Source of the DNA: Rhodococcus sp. AW25M09
GTDB taxonomy: Bacteria; Actinomycetota; Actinomycetes; Mycobacteriales; Mycobacteriaceae
Direction of reading: 5' to 3'
Length of the DNA: 35,256 nucleotides
NCBI RefSeq assembly: GCF_000333955.1
Contig: NZ_CAPS01000019.1
Location: 1-35,256 of the forward strand
The notes below the pieces were generated by a model, which did no database searches, was not told the DNA's origin, and worked only from the letters and a program-made list of their open reading frames with translations. Position numbers and translations under genes: made by a program. Positions 22,281-29,291 of this stretch are shown piece after piece; position 1 is the stretch's first letter; the number at the start of each line of letters is the position of its first letter.

Positions 22281-23461
22281 TGCAGGGTTCGAGCGCGGAG
22301 GAACGCCTCTCGCGCTACCTGGCCCGCTTCGCGAGCGCGGGTGCGCTTGCGTACCTGGTGTTGTTGACGCCCCAGATCGCGTCGCAGTTCGGACGGTTGC
22401 AACCCTGGTACACACCGCTGTTCGCGTTCGCCATCTTCGGACCGGCCCTCTGCCTGTCGTTCGCCTCGTTCCGCTGGAGCCTGCAACGAATCCGCGCCCT
22501 GGTCACAGTGATGGCCGGTGCCTACGTGGCCGGGCAGGTGCTGTGGATTCCAGCCTTCGAGGGTCCGTCTCTCGGATTGACCGAATCTGCCTGGATCGCA
22601 GTGTTTCCCGGTCTCATCTCGGTGACAACAGCGATCGCGTGGTCGAATCGCGCGATCTTCGCCTATCTGGTGTTCGTCGCCTCCTTCGGGCAAGTCGTCA
22701 ACTACTACAGCCGAATCGACCACGGCAACGTTCCACTGTTCTCGGACATCGTCTTCGGGATCATGTTCTGTGGATTATTCACTGTCACAGTCACATTGGT
22801 GGTGCGCACCGGTCGAATACTCGACACAACCCGCCTCGCTGCCGAAACGCAGGCCGCCACCGCAGCAGCGAGCGCCGCACGATCGGTGGAACGCGAACGC
22901 TTCGACGCCCTGATCCACGACGACGTCATGTCCACGTTGCTCTCGGCCTCGCGTTCGGGCAACAGTTCGGCGCTGACCGCGCAGTCCGCCGCGGCACTGG
23001 CCCGGCTGGACCGTTTGCGCTCGGGCATCGCCTCGACCGAACCTGTGGGACCCGACAGCTTCCTCGCTTTCCTTCGATCAGCACTGACCGAAGTGGACGA
23101 CCACATCGTCATCGACGCCGACACCGCCGACGCATCCGGAGACTTCACCCTGCCGATGGATGCAGTGCGCGCATTGTCGGCAAGTGCCGCGGAAGCGCTC
23201 CGCAACAGCGTTCGCCACGCCGGGGAGAACGCCGAACGTCTCGCTCGGGTTCGCGTCGGCGCCGATTCGGTACGCATCGACATCCGCGACGACGGATGCG
23301 GGTTCGACCCCGGATCCGTCGCCCCGCACCGGCTCGGCCTCGCTGTCAGCATCACCGGACGCATGCGGCAGCTGCCGGGCGGATCGGCCGACGTGGCCTC
23401 TGAAGCCGGACGTGGCACCACCGTCACGCTGACCTACCGACACCCGGTGGGCGCGAGATGA
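22277..23461 (+). CDS. Six-TM sensor histidine kinase
   Basis: A 394-residue membrane kinase. Six hydrophobic segments (about residues 18-38, 46-66, 72-92, 106-122, 126-143, 153-176) form a sensor without a large outside domain. After a coiled-coil link comes a divergent HisKA_3-like box ERERFDALIHDDVMSTLL with probable phosphoacceptor His214. The ATPase part has an N-box (AEALRNSVRHA, Asn310), G1 (DDGCGFDP, 338-345) and G2 (GRGTTVTL, 378-385). I chose ATG 22277, which overlaps the regulator stop. The next gene overlaps in turn by ATGA. It is the only intact kinase of the set and should phosphorylate the regulator upstream. Confidence 0.88.
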   Translation: MMQGSSAEERLSRYLARFASAGALAYLVLLTPQIASQFGRLQPWYTPLFAFAIFGPALCLSFASFRWSLQRIRALVTVMAGAYVAGQVLWIPAFEGPSLGLTESAWIAVFPGLISVTTAIAWSNRAIFAYLVFVASFGQVVNYYSRIDHGNVPLFSDIVFGIMFCGLFTVTVTLVVRTGRILDTTRLAAETQAATAAASAARSVERERFDALIHDDVMSTLLSASRSGNSSALTAQSAAALARLDRLRSGIASTEPVGPDSFLAFLRSALTEVDDHIVIDADTADASGDFTLPMDAVRALSASAAEALRNSVRHAGENAERLARVRVGADSVRIDIRDDGCGFDPGSVAPHRLGLAVSITGRMRQLPGGSADVASEAGRGTTVTLTYRHPVGAR

Positions 23462-24507
23462 CCGACACCGGCACGGCCGACACCGCTGCCGATCGCGACG
23501 TTCGAGCATTTCTCGGAATGAACACCGCGAGCGCATACGGAGTCGCCGCAACCTTCTTCGGCACGTACACGCTGATGAACTTCACGGCATCGGGCGGAGT
23601 GCACAGCGTCTGGGCGGTGCAGGTCGCGGTACTGCTGGTCTCGTGCGCCGCGTTCGCGCTGGTAGCCGTTCCCGGCGACCCGTTGGGTGCAGGATGGGCG
23701 ACGGCCATCGGCGCAGCGGCACCTGTGTCCACCGCCGTCGTGCTGTCGCAGCTTTCGGTCCCGGTCGCCAATGGACTGCAGACCTGGCCGCTCAGCGCTG
23801 CCGTCGCCCTGTGCGGATTCGTCAGTGTCCGCGGACGCACGGCCCACGGATGGGCGGCCATGGTTGCCGTGGTCGCAGTGTGTGCGTTCTGGGCGGACGC
23901 CACCGACCAAGGCGCCGTGGCAGGTGTCGCCATGTCGGCCATCAGCTTCGCACCTCTGGCGATGGCCACGTTCTTCGCCCTGACCTTCCGCTCGACGGCC
24001 GCGGCGGTTTTCGAGCTTCGCGCTCAATCTCGTCGCCGCGCAGCAGAGGAGGCGGCGACGTCGGCCGGCCTCGACGAACGGGACCGGCAACTGGCGCGAC
24101 TGGATTTTCTGGCCCGCCCCTTGCTCGAGAAGATCGCGAGCGGGGCCGAGCTCGATACCGCCGAGCGTGAGGCCTGCGGCCTGCTCGAAGCATCTCTGCG
24201 AGATCGGCTGCGGGCAGCGGGACTGATGACGGACGAGGTAGCAGCAGCGGCGCGATCTGCCCGGGTGCGAGGAGTACAGGTGGTACTGCTCGACGACGGC
24301 GGGCTCGCTGTGGTCCATCCCACGATTTCGGGGCGAGTGAGTGCCGCCGTTTCCGCTGCCCTTCGGAATGCCGAAGGCGGAGTTGTCACCGCTCGGATCT
24401 TGCCTCCCGGCCGCGCAAAGATCGCATCCATCCTGGTCAGCGATGAGAGCGAGGATGTACGGATCGAGCTCGATGCCGACGGGAGCAAGTCTGTCGTAGT
24501 GCCGTGA
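23458..24507 (+). CDS. Kinase-like membrane protein lacking catalytic motifs
   Basis: A 349-residue protein built like the preceding kinase: six hydrophobic segments (about 25-45, 50-70, 80-100, 105-120, 130-145, 155-180), then a charged helical part (DERDRQLARLDFLARPLLEKI). I find no phosphoacceptor His in an H-box, no N-box and no Gly-rich ATP boxes. The tail (RILPPGRAKIASILVSDESEDVRIELDADG) looks like the last strands of a decayed ATPase fold. It overlaps the kinase by ATGA. I infer a pseudokinase that could pair with or restrain the kinase; a separate sensor role is equally possible. Confidence 0.7.
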   Translation: MTDTGTADTAADRDVRAFLGMNTASAYGVAATFFGTYTLMNFTASGGVHSVWAVQVAVLLVSCAAFALVAVPGDPLGAGWATAIGAAAPVSTAVVLSQLSVPVANGLQTWPLSAAVALCGFVSVRGRTAHGWAAMVAVVAVCAFWADATDQGAVAGVAMSAISFAPLAMATFFALTFRSTAAAVFELRAQSRRRAAEEAATSAGLDERDRQLARLDFLARPLLEKIASGAELDTAEREACGLLEASLRDRLRAAGLMTDEVAAAARSARVRGVQVVLLDDGGLAVVHPTISGRVSAAVSAALRNAEGGVVTARILPPGRAKIASILVSDESEDVRIELDADGSKSVVVP

Positions 24508-24573
24508 CACGCTGACCGGACAGTTGACGTTTCAATGCCCCTAGAAATCAGGGCAGAAAAGCTGCGCATTACC

Positions 24574-24590
24574 TGTGAGAATCACTCACA
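24574..24590. promoter_or_regulatory. Inverted repeat before the HTH-only gene
   Basis: TGTGAG, 5 nt, CTCACA: a perfect 6-bp dyad 45 bp before the ATG at 24635, in the 127-bp gap after the pseudokinase gene. It is a candidate operator for the response regulator or for the HTH protein. A TTGACG (24524-24529) lies upstream, but I see no well-spaced -10. Confidence 0.4.
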
Positions 24591-24634
24591 TTGGTTTAGT
24601 TGGTCTCAACCCACTTCAGCGTCAGGGAGATTTG

Positions 24635-25000
24635 ATGTCCGCATTGCTCGAACCCTCGCCCTCCGCGAACGACTCGACCGCGCCCACGACGCGTCGTTCC
24701 CGTGGGGCCATCAGCTTGGTTCCCCCCGCGATGCAGATCCATCCCGTTCCCGCCGCTGCGAGCCCGTTCCCACCCCGCCCCGATCTGACCGGCCGAGAGA
24801 TCGAGGTCCTGCTCTGCTGGATCCGCCACGACTCCAAGACCGAGGTCGCGAAAGCTCTGTTTCTCTCGCTCGGAACGGTCAACACCCACCTCACCCGAAT
24901 CCGGGCCAAGTACACCTCGGTCGGGCGGCCCGCACCGACCAAGGCCGGCCTGGTGGCGCGGGCCCTGCAGGACGGCCTGGTCGATATCTCGGAACTCTGA
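24635..25000 (+). CDS. Stand-alone LuxR-type HTH protein
   Basis: A 121-residue protein: a disordered Pro/Ser/Ala-rich N-terminus (about 1-48) and a LuxR/GerE-type helix-turn-helix (about 50-110, LTGREIEVLLCWIRHDSKTEVAKAL, then LGTVNTHLTRIRAKY). No receiver domain is present. The C-terminal KYTSVGRPAPTK...DGLVDISEL closely parallels the end of the response regulator at 21582. I chose ATG 24635 because AGGGAGA is well placed at 24624-24630; an open extension to 24575 crosses the inverted repeat. It may heterodimerise with the regulator or compete for its sites. Confidence 0.85.
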   Translation: MSALLEPSPSANDSTAPTTRRSRGAISLVPPAMQIHPVPAAASPFPPRPDLTGREIEVLLCWIRHDSKTEVAKALFLSLGTVNTHLTRIRAKYTSVGRPAPTKAGLVARALQDGLVDISEL

Positions 25001-25018
25001 GCGTCCCGGAACAGCAGG

Positions 25019-26116
25019 TCAGACGCTGAGTTCGGTGTCCACGCCCTGCTTTTCGAGGCGCTTGTTCCGCTGGATGCTGCTGACGAAGGCAGCTCCGATG
25101 AACAGGATGCCCACGAAGCCGGTGATCAGCTCGTTGATCTCCACACCGATCGAGACCAGCAGGATGATCGACAACGCACCGATAGCCCAGTGCGCTCCGT
25201 GCTCGAGGTAGACGTAATCGGACAGCGTTCCCTTGCGCACCAGGAACACAGTGATCGAGCGGACGAACATCGCCCCGATGAAGCCCAGGCCGAGAGCGAT
25301 GATGATCGGGTCCGCGGTGATGGCGAAGGCACCGATGACACCGTCGAACGAGAACGAGGCGTCGAGCACCTCGAGGTAGAGGAACAGGAAGAAGCCTGCT
25401 TTACCTGTCGCCTTGGCGAGTTCGCTCGGTCCGCTGGAGGGCTCGTCGCCCTCTTCCTCGATGTGGAAGAGCTCTCCGAGCCCGTTGACGGCGATGTACG
25501 TGATCATGCCGAGAACACCGGCGACCATGACGGTAGCGATCTTGTCGTCCTCGGCGAGGAATTCTGCACTGAGTACCAGCAGCAGGCCTGCTACGACCAC
25601 CGAGAGCTGGTCGAGCTTGCCGATGCGCGCCAGCGGCTTCTCGAACCAGCTGAGCCAGGTGATCTCACGGTCCTCGAAGATGAAGCCGAGGAACAGCATC
25701 AGCAGGAACATGCCACCGAATGCCGCGATCTGTGGATGCGCGTCGGTCAGCAACGTCTCGTAGCTCGGATCGCCGTTGGGGAAGTATGCAGCGTCGTCCG
25801 CCGGGGGATTGAGCGCGAGGTCGATGGCGGCGACGGGCCCCTTGCCGGATGCGGCCCACACGATGACCAGGGGAAACAGCAGCCGCATACCGAACACGGC
25901 AATGACGATGCCGATGGTGAGGAAGATCTTCTGCCAGAACTCGCTCATCCTCCGCAGCACGGTGGCGTTGATGACGGCGTTGTCGAAGGACAGAGACACT
26001 TCGAGCACACCGAGGATGAGGACGAGGATCATCGCCTCGAGCCCGCCGTACAGGAATGCAACGATGACGGCGACGATGGTGACCGCGATCGACCATCCGA
26101 AGATCTTCACAACCAC
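25019..26116 (-). CDS. DUF475/TerC-family integral membrane protein
   Basis: A 365-residue membrane protein with about 8-9 hydrophobic segments. Early EVSLSFDNAVINATVL (about 39-54) and late EVLDASFSFDGVIGAFAIT are the paired TerC/DUF475 motifs; their Asp and Asn residues are thought to bind metal ions. A charged loop (HIEEEGDEPSSG) lies near the middle. TerC-family proteins act with TerD proteins in metal and stress responses and in metal loading at the membrane. It starts with GTG 26116 and is downstream of terD on the same strand, with a terminator between, so it can be transcribed separately. Confidence 0.88.
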   Translation of the reverse strand: MVVKIFGWSIAVTIVAVIVAFLYGGLEAMILVLILGVLEVSLSFDNAVINATVLRRMSEFWQKIFLTIGIVIAVFGMRLLFPLVIVWAASGKGPVAAIDLALNPPADDAAYFPNGDPSYETLLTDAHPQIAAFGGMFLLMLFLGFIFEDREITWLSWFEKPLARIGKLDQLSVVVAGLLLVLSAEFLAEDDKIATVMVAGVLGMITYIAVNGLGELFHIEEEGDEPSSGPSELAKATGKAGFFLFLYLEVLDASFSFDGVIGAFAITADPIIIALGLGFIGAMFVRSITVFLVRKGTLSDYVYLEHGAHWAIGALSIILLVSIGVEINELITGFVGILFIGAAFVSSIQRNKRLEKQGVDTELSV

Positions 26117-26178
26117 TGGCAGTGGCCTTTCTGGCTAGGAGCGGAGCCTGCGGGAGAGACCAGGGATCCGGGAACGGG

Positions 26179-26214
26179 AAAACCCCCGCCCATCATGAAC
26201 GACGAGGCGAGGGT
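26179..26214 (-). terminator. Terminator after terD
   Basis: On minus, ACCCTCGCC (26214-26206) pairs with GGCGGGGGT (26190-26182) around a 15-nt loop, with one G-T pair, followed by TTT. It lies between the terD stop and the DUF475 start. Confidence 0.55.
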
Positions 26215-26239
26215 ATCCCCAATCTTGGGAGCGCCTTTA

Positions 26240-26815
26240 CTAGACGTTTACTCCGAAATCGCGGGCGATGCCGGCGAGACCGGACGCATAGCCCTGACCG
26301 ACGGCCCGGAACTTCCACTCGGCGCCGTTGCGGTACAGCTCACCGAAGACCATGGCGGTCTCGGTCGATGCGTCCTCGCTGAGGTCGTAGCGCGCGAGCT
26401 CTGAATTGTCGGCCTGATTGACCACGCGGATGAACGCGTTGCGCACCTGGCCGAACGACTGCGAGCGTGCGTCCGCATCGTAGATCGACACGGGGAACAC
26501 GATGGTCTCGATCTCCGGCGGCACAGCGGCGAGATCGACCTTGATCGCCTCGTCGTCACCCTCACCCTCGCCGGTCAGGTTGTCGCCTGTGTGCTCGATG
26601 GAGCCGTCGGGAGACTTCAAGTTGTTGAAGAACACGAAGTGCTGGTCACTGAGGGCCTTCTTGGTCGAATTCAGCGCGATGGCGCTGGCATCGAGATCGA
26701 AATCGGTTCCGGTCGTCGTGCGGATGTCCCACCCGAGTCCGACCGTGACTGCGGTCAGGTTCGGTGCTGCCTTGGTGAGCGAGACATTGCCACCCTTGCT
26801 GAGGCTGACGCCCAT
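26240..26815 (-). CDS. TerD-family stress protein
   Basis: A 191-residue TerD/calcium-binding domain protein. It starts [13 protein letters not shown] and shows [23 protein letters not shown] (about 27-49), the first Asp-rich metal-binding motif, and [14 protein letters not shown] (about 85-98), the second; [11 protein letters not shown] and LARYDLSED follow as usual. TerD proteins bind calcium and work with TerC-type membrane proteins in resistance to tellurite, oxidants, phage or colicins. I chose ATG 26815 with AAAGGA upstream; the longer open frame to 26896 runs through the promoter region. It is divergent from the aldolase/PRTase/HAD operon. Confidence 0.93.
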   Translation of the reverse strand: MGVSLSKGGNVSLTKAAPNLTAVTVGLGWDIRTTTGTDFDLDASAIALNSTKKALSDQHFVFFNNLKSPDGSIEHTGDNLTGEGEGDDEAIKVDLAAVPPEIETIVFPVSIYDADARSQSFGQVRNAFIRVVNQADNSELARYDLSEDASTETAMVFGELYRNGAEWKFRAVGQGYASGLAGIARDFGVNV

Positions 26816-26894
26816 GGAGAGGTCCTTTCGCAAATGGTTTCCCGTTACGGGTACAACCGTAGTGGGAATGTCCGGTTTCTGGACGTACTCAGTC

Positions 26895-26932
26895 AACGAG
26901 TGCGCCGGTGCCAGGGTTCCCGTCGGTACAAT
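26895..26932. promoter_or_regulatory. Divergent stress promoters of terD and the biosynthetic operon
   Basis: On minus, GGGAAC (26921-26916), 18 bp, GTT (26897-26895) fits the SigE/SigH-type ECF promoter consensus of actinobacteria and would serve terD with a leader of about 70 nt. On plus, TACAAT (26927-26932) lies seven bases before the GTG at 26940, giving a leaderless transcript for the coiled-coil gene; no clear -35 is seen. Confidence 0.4.
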
Positions 26933-26939
26933 CGAGCAG

Positions 26940-28121
26940 GTGACAAGTCGCTGGCCTGGGGTGTTCCGCCGAGGTGCCGAATCGGACGCCGCTGCGCGTC
27001 GTTCTCAGGACAACGCCGTCGCCGCATTTCTCGATATGGACAAGCGCCAGTCCATCGCCTCGGCAGGAGTCGAAGCCGCCACCGCACTGCGCCCGGGGGA
27101 CAGGCTCGCTGCGCTGTGGGCCGATACCGAAAAACAGTGCTTCGACGCCGGAGCCGCCTATCTCGCCGCTGTCGATCAGTTCGACGGAATCGCGACCGCC
27201 GCCGCCCGATCGGCCTTCGACCGCGCAACCGGACTGCTGCACGACGCCAGCGCGGCCGTCGATCGGTTCTACGGCGCTCATCGCGACACCCTCGAGCAGG
27301 CCTCCGCCCAATTCGCGGCCACACCTCGCCTGGTGCAGGACGCCCTGACCGAGGCCGACACAGCCCGATCCACTGTCGACGAGCAATACGCCGCCTACCC
27401 GTCGCTGCGCGAGGCGTGGCACGAACTCGACGTGGCCACAACGCAATTGCAGAGCGACCAGCGTGATCCCGTGCGTGCACGTCAGCACGCTGCCACCGTC
27501 CGCGAGCGAGCTGCGGCACTGCGCGCTGCTGTCGAGTCGGCCCCGGGTCGACAGCACGAAGCCCGAACAGCACTGTCCTCGGTACGCACCCGAATCGAAG
27601 CCGTCCGAACGCGATCGGAGGGAATCGCGCCCGCCTTCTCGAGTTTGCTTCGTGAATTCAACGCCAAGAGCTCGGCGGATCTGTCGCACAACGAACGGTC
27701 GAGTGCGCGCCACATCGAGCAGGCCGACGAGGATCTACGAGCGGCACGTTCGGCGCTCGATGCGGGAAACCCGGAGCATTCACTGGAGTTGGCGACTCAG
27801 GCCCGCCGTCACCTGGCCGATGCCGAACAACTGGTCGACGCGGTGACCGACCGAGTGCGTCTACTGCGCGCGGTGAAGGCAGACCCGAAAGAGACCGAGG
27901 ACAAGATACGGTTCAAACTTCGCGACGCTCAACAACTTGCGCTCAATCGTGGTCTGGTTGCCGAATGGGGCTCGGTGTTGGATGCTCAGCTCGCCCGGAT
28001 CGACAGGGCGAGCACTGCCCTGACGGGTACCCACCCCGACTACTGGTCATATCTGCAGGACCTCGATACCATTTCGGACTTCATCGCAGGCGTGATCGAA
28101 CGCTTGCGCAGCTCGCACTGA
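26940..28121 (+). CDS. Ter-locus coiled-coil protein
   Basis: A 393-residue, Ala-, Glu- and Arg-rich protein predicted to be mostly long helices, with heptad-like stretches such as [14 protein letters not shown] and [19 protein letters not shown]. It has no signal peptide or membrane segment. I do not recognise a named domain; helical proteins of this type often accompany TerD genes. The start is GTG 26940, supported by the -10 box just before it; the open frame continues upstream through terD in antisense and is not coding. It is 24 bp before the aldolase and probably heads that operon, perhaps as a scaffold. Confidence 0.65.
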   Translation: MTSRWPGVFRRGAESDAAARRSQDNAVAAFLDMDKRQSIASAGVEAATALRPGDRLAALWADTEKQCFDAGAAYLAAVDQFDGIATAAARSAFDRATGLLHDASAAVDRFYGAHRDTLEQASAQFAATPRLVQDALTEADTARSTVDEQYAAYPSLREAWHELDVATTQLQSDQRDPVRARQHAATVRERAAALRAAVESAPGRQHEARTALSSVRTRIEAVRTRSEGIAPAFSSLLREFNAKSSADLSHNERSSARHIEQADEDLRAARSALDAGNPEHSLELATQARRHLADAEQLVDAVTDRVRLLRAVKADPKETEDKIRFKLRDAQQLALNRGLVAEWGSVLDAQLARIDRASTALTGTHPDYWSYLQDLDTISDFIAGVIERLRSSH

Positions 28122-28145
28122 CTCACATTCACACGAAGGACAGCG

Positions 28146-29291
28146 GTGCAACACTTTCGCCATCTCGACGCAGACACCCGGGAACGAGTGTTCTTCCTGC
28201 AGCCGGAAGACATCGAGACCAGCGACGGAAACAACGTCGTAGCAACAGCTCTGGGAGCCACGCTGTACATCCCGGCGACGCGTCCCGACCTGACCTCGAC
28301 GGTGAACAAGCGCACCGACGAGGGCGTGCGGTCCATCGTCATCGATCTCGAAGACGCTGTCGCAGACTACGATCTGGACGAGGCGTTGGCGAACACCGTC
28401 CGAACTCTGAACGAACTCTCGGGTTCGAAGTCGCTGGTCTTCGTCCGGGCTCGCACCCCCGCACACATCCGCGCCATCTGCGCCGGCCTCACCCACGGCG
28501 GCGGGCTCACCGGGTTCGTCGTACCGAAGTTCACGGCCGCACGCGGAGCCGAGTTTCTCGACGCGATCGTCGCAGGGGCGCAGCAACACGGCACCCGCCT
28601 GTTCGCAATGCCCGTTCTCGAATCGCCTGAGGTGGTGCACCGCGAGACGCGCGACGCAGAACTGGTTGCCATCCGCGAACTACTGGGCTCCTACCACGAC
28701 ATCGTGCTCGCAGTGCGTATCGGAGCCACCGACATGTGCGGCACCTTCGGCATCCGCCGTGACCGCGACCTGACGATCTACGACGTCCGCGTCGTCGCCG
28801 ACGTCATCAGCGCGATCGTCAATCACCTCGGCCGCTACGACGGGACCGGATACGTCATCACCGGGCCGGTCTGGGAGTACTTCGCAGACCACGAACGCAT
28901 GTTCCGTCCCCTACTACGGCAGACGCCGTTCGTCGACCAGGACGCCGTGCGCTTCCGTCAGCAACTGGTCAGCAGCGACCTCGACGCCCTACTGCGTGAG
29001 GTGGCACTCGACCGAGCCAACGGCATTCAGGGCAAGACCGTCATCCATCCCTCGCACGTCCCTGCCGTACACGCGCTGTCCGCGGTGACGCACGAGGAGT
29101 ACCACGATGCACTCGACATAATGTCCTCCGACCAGGGCGGAGTGCAGGCGTCCGGCTACCACAACAAGATGAACGAGCTTGGCCCACATCGAAATTGGGC
29201 CAAGCAGACACTGCTCCGAGCCAGGGCCTTCGGGGTCACCAAAGAGGGAATCACATTCGTGGATCTACTGACCGCGCTGGCACAACGATGA
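28146..29291 (+). CDS. HpcH/HpaI aldolase, citrate-lyase-beta-like (Ter locus)
   Basis: A 381-residue TIM-barrel enzyme of the CitE/HpcH family. The N-terminal ATLYIPATRPDL...IVIDLEDAV (about 38-79) contains the metal-binding Glu-Asp of VIDLEDAV; FVRARTP (about 99-105) carries the substrate Arg, and GKTVIHPSHVPAV near 298-310 is the conserved C-terminal motif. These enzymes cleave or form C-C bonds of carboxylic acids, usually CoA or keto-acid substrates. Family knowledge: such an aldolase, with PRTases and a HAD, belongs to the biosynthetic arm of Ter systems. The start is GTG 28146 with AAGGA upstream; its stop overlaps the next gene (ATGA). Confidence 0.86.
   Translation: MQHFRHLDADTRERVFFLQPEDIETSDGNNVVATALGATLYIPATRPDLTSTVNKRTDEGVRSIVIDLEDAVADYDLDEALANTVRTLNELSGSKSLVFVRARTPAHIRAICAGLTHGGGLTGFVVPKFTAARGAEFLDAIVAGAQQHGTRLFAMPVLESPEVVHRETRDAELVAIRELLGSYHDIVLAVRIGATDMCGTFGIRRDRDLTIYDVRVVADVISAIVNHLGRYDGTGYVITGPVWEYFADHERMFRPLLRQTPFVDQDAVRFRQQLVSSDLDALLREVALDRANGIQGKTVIHPSHVPAVHALSAVTHEEYHDALDIMSSDQGGVQASGYHNKMNELGPHRNWAKQTLLRARAFGVTKEGITFVDLLTALAQR

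Noticed and set aside
25190..26404. 404-codon open frame antisense to the DUF475 gene
   Set aside because: Glu/His/Asp-rich shadow of the opposite strand; the DUF475 frame has the family motifs.
26502..26939. 146-codon upstream extension of the coiled-coil gene
   Set aside because: It is antisense to terD and includes the divergent promoter region.
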